Shown one piece after another: positions 35,398 to 44,479 of a DNA stretch of 64,000 nucleotides; the stretch's first letter is position 1; each line of letters opens with the position of its first letter. This DNA is from JAOPZW01 sp963789015. Its GTDB lineage: Bacteria; Actinomycetota; Thermoleophilia; Solirubrobacterales; Solirubrobacteraceae. Below the pieces are notes generated by a model. It was not told the origin of the DNA, searched no databases, and saw only the letters and a list, made by a program, of their open reading frames with translations. The position numbers were made by a program, and so were the translations under genes. The stretch lies in assembly GCA_963789015.1 (NCBI GenBank), contig CAWBIU010000001.1, positions 930,001-994,000 on the forward strand, in the 5' to 3' direction.

Positions 35398-37607
35398 AGG
35401 AACGCAGCCGCACGCGCTCGATCGTCATCTGGACCGCGGTCGCCGTCGTCGGCGCCGTCTCCTGGGGCGTCATCGCCCTCGTCCGCGGCGAGCGCATCTC
35501 GGCGGTCTGGCTGATCGCCGCCGCGCTCGGCACGTACGCGATCGCCTACCGCTTCTACGCGCGCTTCATCGTCAAGAAGGTCCTCGAGGTCGACGACAAG
35601 CGGGCCACACCGGCCGAGCGCCTCGACAACGCGGTCGACTTCCAGCCGACCGACCGGCGCGTCCTCTTCGGCCACCACTTCGCCGCGATCGCCGGCGCCG
35701 GCCCGCTCGTCGGCCCCGTGCTCGCCGCGCAGATGGGCTACCTGCCCGGCACGATCTGGATCATCGTCGGCGTCGTCGTCGCGGGCGCCGTCCAGGACAT
35801 GGTCGTGCTGTTCGTGTCGATGCGCCGCGACGGCAAGAGCCTCGGGCAGATGGCGCGCGAGGAGATCGGGCCGGTCGGCGGCGCCGCCGCGCTGATCGCC
35901 GTCTTCTCGATCATGATCATCCTGCTCGCGGTCCTCGCGCTCGTCGTCGTCAACGCGCTGGCCGCCTCGCCGTGGGGCACGTTCTCGATCGCGATGACGA
36001 TCCCGATCGCGTTCCTCATGGGCTTCTACATGCGCGTGCTGCGCCCGGGCCGTGTGCTCGAGACGACCGCGATCGGCGTCTCGCTGCTGCTGCTGGCGAT
36101 CGTCGCCGGCGGCTGGGTCCAGGAGAGCGGCGGCGGGCTCGCCGACTTCTTCACGCTCGAGCCCGAGACGCTCGTGATCTGCCTGATGGTCTACGGGTTC
36201 CTCGCGTCGGTGCTGCCCGTCTGGATGCTGCTCGCGCCGCGCGACTACCTGTCGACGTTCATGAAGATCGGGACGATCTGCCTGCTCGCCGTCGGCATCG
36301 TCGTGACGCAGCCGCTGATGGAGAACGCGGCGGTCACCGAGTTCGCCCGGAACGGGCAGGGTCCCGTCTTCGCCGGCGCGCTGTTCCCGTTCGTGTTCAT
36401 CACGATCGCCTGCGGCGCCCTGTCGGGCTTCCACGCTCTGATCGCCTCCGGCACGACGCCGAAGATGATCCAGAAGGAGTCGCAGGTTCGGTTCATCGGC
36501 TACGGCGCGATGCTCATGGAGTCGTTCGTCGCCGTCATGGCGATCATCGCCGCGTCGATCATCGAGCCGGGCCTGTACTACGCGATGAACGCGCCCGCCG
36601 CGGTCGTCGGCGACAGCGTCCAGTCGGCGTCGCGCGCGGTCAACGAGCTGGGCTTCCAGATCTCGCCGCAGGCGCTGGCGGCCGCGGCCCAGGACGTCGA
36701 CGAGGAGACCCTCGTCGCGCGCACCGGCGGCGCCCCGACGCTGGCGATCGGCATGGCCGAGATCTTCTCCGGCGCCACCGGGAACGCCCTGAAGGCCTTC
36801 TGGTACCACTTCGCGATCATGTTCGAGGCCCTGTTCATCCTCACCACGGTGGACGCGGGCACGCGGGTCGGGCGCTTCATGCTGCAGGACACGCTCGGCA
36901 ACGTCTGGAAGCCGATCGGCCGCGTCAGCTGGAAGCCGGGTCTGTGGCTGACGAGCGCGATCGTCGTCGGCGCCTGGGGCTACTTCCTCTACACCGGCGT
37001 CACGAACCCGCTCGGCGGGATCAACCAGCTCTTCCCCCTGTTCGGCATCGCCAACCAGCTGCTGGCCGCCGTCGCGCTGACCGTCTGCACGACGATCCTG
37101 ATCAAGAAGGGCAAGCTCAAGTGGGCGTGGGTGACGGGCATCCCGCTCGCCTGGGACGCCGCGGTGACGCTGACGGCCAGCTACCAGAAGGTGTTCTCGG
37201 ACAATCCGAAGCTTGGCTTCTTCGCCCAGCGCGACGCCTTCAAGGAGGCGCTGGACAACAGCGAGGTGCTGCCCCCGGCCAAGAGCCTGGACGACATGCA
37301 GGCCATCGTCACGAACTCGACGGTCGACGGCGTGCTCGCCGCGCTGTTTGCCGTCATGATCATCGTCGTGATCGCCGACGCCGCGCGCATCTGGGTCAAG
37401 GTCATCCTCGGCCGCCGCGAGCTCGAGACGACCGAGACGCCGTTCGAGCCCTCGCGCCTGATCGCGCCCGCCGGGCTGTTCGCGACGGCCGAGGAGAAGG
37501 CGATGCTCGTCGGGGTCGGCTCGGTCAGCGGGGACGCCGCCTACGCCGACGATGCGGCGGAGCGCTTCTCGCGCCGTGAGCAGACGCCCACCGGAGGTGG
37601 GACGTGA
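35394..37607 (+). CDS. cstA: Carbon starvation protein CstA (pyruvate/peptide transporter)
   Basis: A 737-residue inner-membrane transporter with 16-18 hydrophobic segments. Hallmarks: TPAERLDNAVDFQPTDRRVL, FGHHFAAIAGAGPLVGPVLA, GTIWIIVGVVVAGAVQDMVV, CGALSGFHALIASGTTPKMI, and FEALFILTTVDAGTRVGRFM. In Escherichia coli, CstA and BtsT import pyruvate, and earlier work linked CstA to peptide uptake. A pyruvate role fits the pyruvate dehydrogenase genes farther along. AGGAGG lies 7-12 bp upstream of the ATG. The stop overlaps the ybdD start. Confidence 0.95.
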   Translation: MKERSRTRSIVIWTAVAVVGAVSWGVIALVRGERISAVWLIAAALGTYAIAYRFYARFIVKKVLEVDDKRATPAERLDNAVDFQPTDRRVLFGHHFAAIAGAGPLVGPVLAAQMGYLPGTIWIIVGVVVAGAVQDMVVLFVSMRRDGKSLGQMAREEIGPVGGAAALIAVFSIMIILLAVLALVVVNALAASPWGTFSIAMTIPIAFLMGFYMRVLRPGRVLETTAIGVSLLLLAIVAGGWVQESGGGLADFFTLEPETLVICLMVYGFLASVLPVWMLLAPRDYLSTFMKIGTICLLAVGIVVTQPLMENAAVTEFARNGQGPVFAGALFPFVFITIACGALSGFHALIASGTTPKMIQKESQVRFIGYGAMLMESFVAVMAIIAASIIEPGLYYAMNAPAAVVGDSVQSASRAVNELGFQISPQALAAAAQDVDEETLVARTGGAPTLAIGMAEIFSGATGNALKAFWYHFAIMFEALFILTTVDAGTRVGRFMLQDTLGNVWKPIGRVSWKPGLWLTSAIVVGAWGYFLYTGVTNPLGGINQLFPLFGIANQLLAAVALTVCTTILIKKGKLKWAWVTGIPLAWDAAVTLTASYQKVFSDNPKLGFFAQRDAFKEALDNSEVLPPAKSLDDMQAIVTNSTVDGVLAALFAVMIIVVIADAARIWVKVILGRRELETTETPFEPSRLIAPAGLFATAEEKAMLVGVGSVSGDAAYADDAAERFSRREQTPTGGGT

Positions 37608-37813
37608 CGGCGACCGCGACCCGCCGCCGCATCGGCGACCTCGCGCGGGGCATGCGCTGGTACCTGCGCGAGGTCTCGGGCGAGAGCGCCTACGACCACT
37701 ACGTCGAGCACGTGCGCCGCGAGCACCCCGACGCGCTCGTCATGTCGCGCCGCGACTTCGAGCGCTGGCGCCAGGACGACCGCAACGACAACCCGCGGGC
37801 GCGCTGCTGCTGA
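37604..37813 (+). CDS. YbdD/YjiX family small protein (CstA partner)
   Basis: A 69-residue DUF466 protein. MRWYLREVSGESAYDHYVEH, the HPDALVMSRRDFER segment and the terminal ARCC match the family, which is encoded directly after cstA/btsT in many genomes and is required for transporter function in E. coli (YjiX/BtsT pair). It is cytoplasmic with no membrane segment. GTG 37604 overlaps the cstA stop (GTGA). Confidence 0.88.
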   Translation: MTATATRRRIGDLARGMRWYLREVSGESAYDHYVEHVRREHPDALVMSRRDFERWRQDDRNDNPRARCC

Positions 37814-37816
37814 GGC

Positions 37817-38776
37817 TCAGCGCCCGACGCGGCGGAAGCCGCGATCGAGCAGCACGCGCGCCTGGCGGCCGGGGTCGGGCGAGTGCAGGAGCACGACGCC
37901 CAGGCGCCGGCCGTGGCGCGTCGCGGCGGCGACGAGGCAGCGCCCGGCCTTGTTCGTGAAGCCGGTCTTGACCCCGATCGTTCCCGGGTAGCCGGTCCGC
38001 AGCAGCGGGTTGTTGTTGTTCAGGTGGATGCGCCCGCCCTTGATCGGGAAGGGGAGCACCGCCGTGCGGCGGCGGACGATGCGCGCCAGGCGCCGCTCGT
38101 CGAGGACGGCGCGCGCCATCCCGGCCAGGTCGGTGGCGCACGAGTGGTTGCCGGCGTCCTCGAAGCCGTCGGGCGAGGAGAAGCGGGTGCAGCTCAGCCC
38201 CAGTTCGCGGGCGTGCTGGTTCATGCGCGAGACGAACCCGGCGACCGTTCCGCTGACGCGCTGGGCGAGCGCGATGGCCGCGTCGTTGCCGGACGGGAGC
38301 AGCAGCCCGTTGAGCATCGTCTCGAGCTTCACCCGCTTGCCGCGCGGCAGCACGCCGACGCCCGACCCGCGGTAGGCCAGCGCCTCCTTGGTGACGCGCA
38401 CCTTGGCCGTCGCCGGCGCGCGGCCGACGACCACGAGCGCGGTCATCATCTTCGTCAGCGAGGCGATCGGCAGGACGCGGTCGGGCAGCCGCCGCCACAG
38501 GACCTCGCCCGTGTCGAGGTCGAAGAGCAGGCCGCTGCGCGGCATGTCCTTGAAGCGCAGGCGGACCGTGTCGGCCGTCGCGGCGAGCCTGAGGCGCAGC
38601 GGCGGCTGTCCCGGGTCGGCCGCCTCGACGGGCCCGTTGGCGATCTGCAGCGGTCGCGGCACGGGCGGCCTCGCGGCCGCGCGCGGGGCGCGGCCGGCGT
38701 CGTCGCCCGACCCCTGGCAGCCGAGGCCGAGGACGAGCGCCGCCGCCACGAGGAGGCTCGCCGCCGCACGCCGCAT
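37817..38776 (-). CDS. D-alanyl-D-alanine carboxypeptidase (serine, DacA type)
   Basis: A 319-residue exported penicillin-binding protein that trims peptidoglycan pentapeptides. The N-terminus is a lipoprotein-like signal (VAAALVLGLGCQGSG). Active-site motifs: SxxK in ASLTKMMTALVVV (Ser about 105), SGN in LLLPSGNDAAIAL and KTG in GVKTGFTNKAGRC. The short C-terminus lacks the DacA membrane-anchor domain, so anchoring must be by lipid. The downstream gene end meets ybdD convergently, 3 bp away. Confidence 0.93.
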   Translation of the reverse strand: MRRAAASLLVAAALVLGLGCQGSGDDAGRAPRAAARPPVPRPLQIANGPVEAADPGQPPLRLRLAATADTVRLRFKDMPRSGLLFDLDTGEVLWRRLPDRVLPIASLTKMMTALVVVGRAPATAKVRVTKEALAYRGSGVGVLPRGKRVKLETMLNGLLLPSGNDAAIALAQRVSGTVAGFVSRMNQHARELGLSCTRFSSPDGFEDAGNHSCATDLAGMARAVLDERRLARIVRRRTAVLPFPIKGGRIHLNNNNPLLRTGYPGTIGVKTGFTNKAGRCLVAAATRHGRRLGVVLLHSPDPGRQARVLLDRGFRRVGR

Positions 38777-38780
38777 CGCC

Positions 38781-39569
38781 TCAGTACAGCGGATAGCGGG
38801 GCTGGTCGTAGTCGCGCTGCACGCGTGTTGCGAGCAACTTCACCGTCAGCAGCCCGAACAGGAACCCGCCGATGTGCGCGAAGTAGGCCACGCCGCCGCC
38901 GCCGCCGTCGGTCGGCGAGGCGTAGTCCAGGTAGCCGAACAGGAGCTGCTGGCCGAACCAGATCACGAGGAAGAACATCGCCGGGATCTGGATGAAGGTG
39001 AAGAACACGACGAGGAAGATCAGCGTCAGCACCTGGGCGCGCGGATAGAGCAGCAGGTAGCCGCCGAGGACCGCCGCGACCGCGCCCGAGGCGCCGATGC
39101 TCGGGACCGTCGCGTTCGGGTCGACGGCCGTCTGCAGGGCCATCGCCGCGATCCCGCCGAGCAGGTAGAAGAAGACGAACTTCACGCGGCCCATGGCGTC
39201 CTCGACGTTGTTGCCGAAGACCCACAGGAAGAGCATGTTGCCGCCGATGTGCAGCAGGCCGCCGTGCATGAACATCGACGAGAACACGGTGAACCACGTC
39301 GCCGGCTGCGGGTCGGCCTGGCCGCTGACGCCCCGCATCCCCTCGCATGCGATCTGGCCGGCCTGGCTGACGAGCTCGCACTCGTCGCCGGGATGCGTGA
39401 CCTCGTAGGGGATCACGCCGTAGGACACGACGGTCTGCGTGTCGGGCCCGCTCCAGAGGCTGCCGCCGTTGCGGATGCTCAGGATGAACACCACGACGTT
39501 GGCGATGATCAGCGCGATCGTGACGACCGGCGTCCGCCGGGTCCCGATGTTGTCCTTGAGCGGGAACAC
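38781..39569 (-). CDS. Rhomboid-family intramembrane serine protease
   Basis: A 262-residue membrane protease. TPVVTIALIIANVVVFIL is the first helix; the MFMHGGLLHIGGNMLFLWVF helix supplies the conserved His/Asn, GASGAVAAVLGGYLLLYP the nucleophile Ser, and AYFAHIGGFLFGLLTVKLL the catalytic His. A long loop with two Cys (ECELVSQAGQIACEG) between helices 1 and 2 is outside the membrane. Its stop is 4 bp from the carboxypeptidase start; the two are likely one transcription unit. Confidence 0.94.
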   Translation of the reverse strand: MFPLKDNIGTRRTPVVTIALIIANVVVFILSIRNGGSLWSGPDTQTVVSYGVIPYEVTHPGDECELVSQAGQIACEGMRGVSGQADPQPATWFTVFSSMFMHGGLLHIGGNMLFLWVFGNNVEDAMGRVKFVFFYLLGGIAAMALQTAVDPNATVPSIGASGAVAAVLGGYLLLYPRAQVLTLIFLVVFFTFIQIPAMFFLVIWFGQQLLFGYLDYASPTDGGGGGVAYFAHIGGFLFGLLTVKLLATRVQRDYDQPRYPLY

Positions 39570-39609
39570 GGGGCTCCCGGCAGCCTACCCAGCGACCTCG
39601 GGCGCTCGA

Positions 39610-40611
39610 TCAGGCGTTCGCGGCCAGCGGACCGCTGCCCGGCTGGTCCTGGGCGACGTGCTGGTCGGCGTGGTAGCTCGAGCGCACGAGCGGGCCCGCC
39701 GCGACGTGCTCGAAGCCGAGCTCGTAGGCCGCGCGCTCGAGCGCGGCGAACTCGTCGGGGTGCCAGTAGCGCACGACCGGCAGGTGCCTGGCGGTCGGCC
39801 GCAGGTACTGGCCGACGGTGAGCACCTGGACCTGGTGCTCGCGCAGGACGGCGAACGTCTCGACGAGCTCGTCGAAGGTCTCGCCGAGCCCGACCATGAG
39901 GCCGGACTTCGTCGTCACCGCGTCGCCGCCCATCTCCTTGGCGTTGCGCAGGACGCGCGCCGAGCGCAGGAACTTCGAGCCGCGCCGCGCGACGGGGTAC
40001 AGGCGCGGGACGACCTCGACGTTGTGGTTGAAGACGTCGGGGCGCTCGGCGATGACCTTGGCCAGCGGCATCTCCTCGCCGCGGAAGTCGGGCGTCAGCA
40101 CCTCGACCTTGCACGCGGGCGCCTGCCGGCGGATCTGGCGGATGACGCCGACGAAGGCGAAGGCGCCGAGGTCGGGCAGGTCGTCGCGGTCGACGCTCGT
40201 GATGACCGCGTGGCGCAGGCCCATGCGCGCCACCGAGCGGGCGACGCGGGCGGGCTCGAGCGGGTCGTTCCACGTCGGCTTGCCCGTGCGCACGTTGCAG
40301 AAGCCGCAGCGCCGCGTGCACGTGTCGCCGAGGATCATGAACGTCGCCGTGCCGCGCTCCCAGCACTCGCCGACGTTCGGGCACGCCGCCTCCTGGCAGA
40401 CCGTGTGCAGGTTCTCGGCGCGGATCTGCTTGTTCAGCGCCCGGTAGCGCGGGCCGCCGGGCATCGGGACCTTGAACCACGCCGGCTTGCGCTCGCGCAT
40501 GTCGAGCACGTCGGGCCCGAGGACCTTCAGCACGTCCATGCCGCCGGGGTTGGAACGAGACCGGGTGCGGTGCTCGCGGGGCGTGACGTCGGCGCTCACC
40601 CGGTGGAGCAT
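39610..40611 (-). CDS. lipA: Lipoyl synthase
   Basis: A 333-residue radical-SAM enzyme that inserts two sulfurs into protein-bound octanoyl groups. Auxiliary cluster cysteines in VCQEAACPNVGECW, radical-SAM CxxxCxxC in DTCTRRCGFCNV, and the terminal cluster-ligating Ser in PLVRSSYHAD. EEMPLAKVIAERPDVFNHNV is highly conserved. It supplies lipoate to the E2 proteins encoded a few kb away. The annotated start gives ~25 extra residues before MDVLKVLGPD; a later ATG is possible. Confidence 0.97.
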   Translation of the reverse strand: MLHRVSADVTPREHRTRSRSNPGGMDVLKVLGPDVLDMRERKPAWFKVPMPGGPRYRALNKQIRAENLHTVCQEAACPNVGECWERGTATFMILGDTCTRRCGFCNVRTGKPTWNDPLEPARVARSVARMGLRHAVITSVDRDDLPDLGAFAFVGVIRQIRRQAPACKVEVLTPDFRGEEMPLAKVIAERPDVFNHNVEVVPRLYPVARRGSKFLRSARVLRNAKEMGGDAVTTKSGLMVGLGETFDELVETFAVLREHQVQVLTVGQYLRPTARHLPVVRYWHPDEFAALERAAYELGFEHVAAGPLVRSSYHADQHVAQDQPGSGPLAANA

Positions 40612-40661
40612 AGACCCCGGGCCGCACCGCCTCAGCGGGCCGGGCGCGCTACAACCAGGGG

Positions 40662-41339
40662 GTGCTCGCCGCGCTCGCCGCCGCCGTCCTCGCGACCGCC
40701 GCGCCGGCCCAGTCGGCCGATCCCCCGCGCCCGCCCATCGTGCAGCGCCCGATCCCGTTCGGGGCCCGGCGCAAGCGCGAGACGGCCGCCTACGCCCGCC
40801 GCCACTACGGCCTGGACGGCTACCGGCTGCGCTCGCCGAAGGTCATCGTCGAGCACCTGACGGTCAACGACTCGATCGCCGCGACGTACAACGTCTTCGC
40901 CCCCGACGTGCCCGACGCCGAGCTGGGCGAGCTGCCCGGCACGTGCTCGCACTTCGTCGTCGGGACGGACGGGACGATCGTGCAGTTCGTGCCCCTGTCG
41001 ATCATGTGCCGCCACACCGTCGGGCTGAACTGGACGGCGCTCGGCATCGAGCACGTCGGCCGCCGCGACAGCGACGTGCTCGACAACCCGCGCCAGCTCG
41101 CCGCCTCGCTGGCGCTGACGCGCTGGCTGCGCTGCCGGGAGGGGATCGGCGTGCGCGACGTCATCGGCCACAACGAGAGCCTGGGCTCGCGCTTCCACCG
41201 CGAGCGCGTCGCGCGCCTGCGCCACCAGACCCACGCCGACTGGCGCAACGCGTCGATGCGCGTCTACCGCGAGAGGCTCAGGGGGCTGCCCTGCCCGGCG
41301 AGCGCGGCCTCCAGCCGCGTGCGCGAGACGAGCCGCTGA
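40662..41339 (+). CDS. Secreted N-acetylmuramoyl-L-alanine amidase (PGRP/Amidase_2)
   Basis: A 225-residue peptidoglycan amidase. Signal peptide (LAALAAAVLATAAPAQSA, cleavage near residue 19). The catalytic domain has Zn-ligand His in VIVEHLTVNDS and CSHFVVGTDGTIVQFVPL, CRHTVGLNWTALGIEHVG, and the last ligand region DVIGHNESLGS. The start is GTG 40662. Its last 76 bp overlap the end of lipB on the other strand, an unusually long convergent overlap in which both frames look genuine. Confidence 0.85.
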   Translation: MLAALAAAVLATAAPAQSADPPRPPIVQRPIPFGARRKRETAAYARRHYGLDGYRLRSPKVIVEHLTVNDSIAATYNVFAPDVPDAELGELPGTCSHFVVGTDGTIVQFVPLSIMCRHTVGLNWTALGIEHVGRRDSDVLDNPRQLAASLALTRWLRCREGIGVRDVIGHNESLGSRFHRERVARLRHQTHADWRNASMRVYRERLRGLPCPASAASSRVRETSR

Positions 41340-41977
41340 CGGCGGCCCATGGCCGTCGCCAGGCGATGGGCGACCCGCTTGCGGAAGCACGGCAGGTGTG
41401 GGCCGTCGCCGCGCTGCGCGGTGACCGAGGTCATCCGCACGTCGGGCAGCCCGCAGGCGACGATCCACCCGAACGGGGCGAGGTCGTTGTCGACGTTCAC
41501 CGCGAAGCCGTGCTTGCTCACGCCCTGCGAGACGTGCAGGCCGATCGAGGCGATCTTGTCCGTCCCCGTCCAGACGCCGGTCCACGCGACGCCCTCGCCC
41601 GAGCGCCCGCGCGACTCGATGCCCTCCTCGGCCAGCGCCTGCGCGATCGCGCCCTCGAGCGTGGCCACGAAGCCCATGACGTCGTCGACGCCGACGATCG
41701 GATAGCCGACGAGCTGCCCCGGGCCGTGGTAGGTGACGAGGCCGCCGCGGTCGACGTCGACGATCTCGATGCCCCGCTCGCGGTAGAAGGCCTCGCCCAT
41801 GCTGAGCTCGCCCGGCCGCGAGCGGCGCCCGCGCGTGTAGACCGGCGGGTGCTCGAGGAGCAGCAGCGTGTCGGGGATCGCGTCCGCCTGGCGCGCGGCG
41901 CGCACGCGCTCCTGCAGGTCGTGCGCCTCGCGGTAGTCCACGAGGCCGAGGTTCACGGTCCACAGCTCGCCGGTCAC
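41264..41977 (-). CDS. lipB: Octanoyl-[carrier protein]:protein octanoyltransferase
   Basis: A 237-residue enzyme that moves octanoate from acyl carrier protein to lipoyl domains, before LipA. RGGLVTYHGPGQLVGYPIVG is the family signature; the catalytic Lys is in TDKIASIGLHVS and the Cys in GWIVACGLPDVRMTSV. The C-terminal ~30 residues (RRQRLVSRTRLEAALAGQGS) overlap the convergent amidase gene. With lipA, nearby E2 genes and lpd it forms a lipoylation island. Confidence 0.95.
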   Translation of the reverse strand: MTGELWTVNLGLVDYREAHDLQERVRAARQADAIPDTLLLLEHPPVYTRGRRSRPGELSMGEAFYRERGIEIVDVDRGGLVTYHGPGQLVGYPIVGVDDVMGFVATLEGAIAQALAEEGIESRGRSGEGVAWTGVWTGTDKIASIGLHVSQGVSKHGFAVNVDNDLAPFGWIVACGLPDVRMTSVTAQRGDGPHLPCFRKRVAHRLATAMGRRQRLVSRTRLEAALAGQGSPLSLSR

Positions 41978-42015
41978 GCGTCGATGATGGCAGAGCGGGG
42001 TAGCCGCCCGGGCAG

Positions 42016-42225
42016 ATGCCGAAGACGCTGATCTTCACGAAGCTCGACGACCAGGCGGACCGGATCCTCGACGAGTTCGCCCGGCGCACGGGGCTGGCCG
42101 AGCGCGCGGGCGACGAGCGGCGGATCTTCGAGTTCGAGGGCGCCGGCCACGACGTCGACGCCCTCGCTGTGCTCGAGGACATCGACGGCGGCTGGCCGAA
42201 GCACGTCAGCCTCGAGAACCTCTGA
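42016..42225 (+). CDS. Conserved small hypothetical protein
   Basis: A 69-residue acidic protein, MPKTLIFTKLDDQADRILDE onward, ending WPKHVSLENL. It has no Cys, membrane segment or recognised motif; a beta-alpha-beta pattern is suggested. It lies alone on the plus strand between lipB and the first E2 gene, 38 bp from the lipB start. Codon use is like its neighbours, and the reading frame is well formed, so I consider it real. No function can be assigned. Confidence 0.6.
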   Translation: MPKTLIFTKLDDQADRILDEFARRTGLAERAGDERRIFEFEGAGHDVDALAVLEDIDGGWPKHVSLENL

Positions 42226-42231
42226 GCGTCG

Positions 42232-43533
42232 CTAGACCGACTCGACGCGCCGGCGCACGGCGCTCAGGAAGCGGGCCGCGTACGCGCCGTCGAGCGCGCG
42301 GTGGTCCCACGACATGCAGAGGATCGTCATCGGGCGGATGGCGATCGCGTCCTCGCCGTCGGCGCCGGTGACGACGACCGGCCGCTTGACGATCGCCTCG
42401 AGGTCGAGGATCGCCACCTGCGGCTGGTTGATGATCGGCGTCGCCGCGATCGCCCCGAACTGCCCGGGGTTGGTGATCGTGAACGTGCCGCCGCGGACGT
42501 CGTCGGGGCGCAGGTCGCCGTCGCGGGCGCGACCCGCCAGGTCGCGCACGCGGCGGGCCAGGCCTTCGTCGGAGAGGTCCTGTGCGTCGCGGATCACGGG
42601 CACGATCAGGCCGTCGTCGCCGAGCGAGACGGCGATCCCGAGGTGCACGCCGTCGTGCTGGGTGAAGCTGTCGCCCTCGAGCCAGGCGTTGAGCAGCGGG
42701 AACTCGCGCAGCGCTTCCACGACACAGCGGGCGACGATCGGCAGCGCCGTCGTGCCGATCAGCGCGCGGCGGCGCTCGACGGCGCTCATGTCGCACTCGA
42801 CCATGGTCGTGCAGTGCGCGGCCGTCTCGAGCGAGCGCTTCATGTGCTCGCCGATCGTGCGGCGCATGCGCGAGAGCGACTCGCCGCGCGGCGCGCCGGC
42901 GGTGGGCGGCGGGGCCGGCGCGGGCGCGGACGGCGGCGGCGTGGGATCGGGCCGGTAGGGAGACTCGATGTGCAGCGGCGGCTCGGGGCGCTCGGGCGTC
43001 TCGGCCGCGCCTGCGCCGCCGTCGGCCATGTGGGCGAGGACGTCCTGCTTGCGCACGCGCCCGCCGCGCCCGGTGCCGCGGATCCGGTCGAGGTCGAGCC
43101 CGTGCTGGGCGGCCATCCGCGACACGACGGGGCTGTAGCGCCGTGGGCCGGGATGCACGCCGGCCGGACGCCCGGTGACGGCGTGCGGCGGCTCGGGCGC
43201 CTGCTCCGACGCGGCGGGCTCGGCGGGCGCGGGCGCCTCGGCCTCGCTGGCGTGCGCCTCGCCGGGGCGGGCGTCGGTGGCGATCCGGGCCAGCACCGTC
43301 CCGACTGCGACCGTCTGGCCGGGCTCGACGACGATCTCCGCGAGGCGGCCGGCGGCCGGCGACGGCACCTCGGTGTCGATCTTGTCGGTCGAGATGTCGC
43401 AGATCGTCTCCTCGTACTCGACCCAGTCGCCGGCGCGCTTGCGCCAGGCGACGATCGTGCCCTCCGAGACCGACACGCCCATCTGGGGCATGACGACCTC
43501 GACGGCGGCGGTCTCAGTACTCGAGGAGCTCAC
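42232..43533 (-). CDS. Dihydrolipoamide acyltransferase (E2), branched-chain/2-oxoacid dehydrogenase type
   Basis: A 433-residue core enzyme. Lipoyl domain (about 10-85) with lipoylated Lys in CDISTDKIDTEVPS; Ala/Pro linker; E3/E1-binding domain (about 135-170, RYSPVVSRMAAQHGLDLDRI); second linker; catalytic acyltransferase domain (about 205-430) with SWDHRALDGAYAARFL supplying the catalytic His and Asp. VVMPQMGVSVSEGTIVAWRK is typical of branched-chain or multi-purpose E2s. The start overlaps the E1beta stop by 20 bp. Confidence 0.93.
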   Translation of the reverse strand: MSSSSTETAAVEVVMPQMGVSVSEGTIVAWRKRAGDWVEYEETICDISTDKIDTEVPSPAAGRLAEIVVEPGQTVAVGTVLARIATDARPGEAHASEAEAPAPAEPAASEQAPEPPHAVTGRPAGVHPGPRRYSPVVSRMAAQHGLDLDRIRGTGRGGRVRKQDVLAHMADGGAGAAETPERPEPPLHIESPYRPDPTPPPSAPAPAPPPTAGAPRGESLSRMRRTIGEHMKRSLETAAHCTTMVECDMSAVERRRALIGTTALPIVARCVVEALREFPLLNAWLEGDSFTQHDGVHLGIAVSLGDDGLIVPVIRDAQDLSDEGLARRVRDLAGRARDGDLRPDDVRGGTFTITNPGQFGAIAATPIINQPQVAILDLEAIVKRPVVVTGADGEDAIAIRPMTILCMSWDHRALDGAYAARFLSAVRRRVESV

Positions 43534-44479
43534 GCGCAGCCTCCCTGACCCGGTCGACGCTGGGGAGCAGCGCCTGCTCGAGCGGCGGTGAGAACGCGAT
43601 CGGTGCGTCCGGCGTGGCGATCCGGCGGACGGGGCCGTCGAGGTCCTCGAAGCCGCGGTCGGCGATCAGCGCCGCGACCTGGGCGCCGGCCGCGCACGTC
43701 GCGTTGGCCTCGTCGACGACGAGCACCTTGCTCGTCTTGCGCACCGAGGCGAGGATCGCCTCCTCGTCGAGCGGCACGAGCGAGCGCAGGTCGATGACCT
43801 CGACCGACGCGCCGTCGACGTCCTCGGTCGCCTCGAGCGCGGTGTGGACCATGGCGCCGTACGCGATCACGGTCAGGTCGCTGCCCTCGCGGGCGACGCG
43901 CGCGCCGAACGGGGTCGTCCAGCGGCCGTCGGCGACCTCGCCGCGCACGCGGCGGTAGAGGTGCTTGTGCTCGAGGAAGACGACGGGGTTGGGATCGCGC
44001 ACCGCGCCGATGAGCAGGCCCTTGGCGTCCTCGGCCGTCGACGGCGCGACGACCTTGATCCCGGGCGCGTGCATGAACCACGCCTCGGGGTTCTGCGAGT
44101 GGAACGGGCCGCCCGAGAAGCCGCCGCCGCTGGGCAGGCGGACGGTCAGGTTCACCGGCAGGCCCTGCCGGTAGAACATCTTGCCCGCGACGTTGACGAG
44201 CTGGTCGAAGCCGCACGAGATGAAGTCGGCGAACTGCATCTCGGCGATCGGCCGCAGCCCGACCACGGCCGCGCCGACCGCGGTCCCGATGATCCCCGCC
44301 TCGGCCAGCGGCGTGTCCATCACGCGGTCGGGGCCGAACTCGTCGATGAAGCCGTCGGTGACCTTGAAGGCGCCGCCGAAGACGCCGATGTCCTCGCCCA
44401 TCACGAGCACCCGCTCGTCGGCGCGCATCTCCTCGCGCATCGCGTCGGAGATCGCCTGCAGGTACGTCATCGTCGTCAT
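43514..44479 (-). CDS. 2-oxoacid dehydrogenase E1 beta subunit, set 1
   Basis: A 321-residue transketolase-like beta subunit (BkdB/PdhB/AcoB type) that pairs with E1alpha to decarboxylate a 2-oxoacid using thiamine diphosphate. LVMGEDIGVFGGAFKVTDGF contains the conserved ThDP-activating Glu; FADFISCGFDQLVNVAGKM and RLPSGGGFSGGPFHSQNPEA are typical. The C-terminal transketolase domain follows (VEVIDLRSLVPLDEEAILAS). The ATG overlaps the E1alpha stop. The alpha/beta sequences look most like branched-chain or acetoin dehydrogenases. Confidence 0.93.
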   Translation of the reverse strand: MTTMTYLQAISDAMREEMRADERVLVMGEDIGVFGGAFKVTDGFIDEFGPDRVMDTPLAEAGIIGTAVGAAVVGLRPIAEMQFADFISCGFDQLVNVAGKMFYRQGLPVNLTVRLPSGGGFSGGPFHSQNPEAWFMHAPGIKVVAPSTAEDAKGLLIGAVRDPNPVVFLEHKHLYRRVRGEVADGRWTTPFGARVAREGSDLTVIAYGAMVHTALEATEDVDGASVEVIDLRSLVPLDEEAILASVRKTSKVLVVDEANATCAAGAQVAALIADRGFEDLDGPVRRIATPDAPIAFSPPLEQALLPSVDRVREAARELLEY

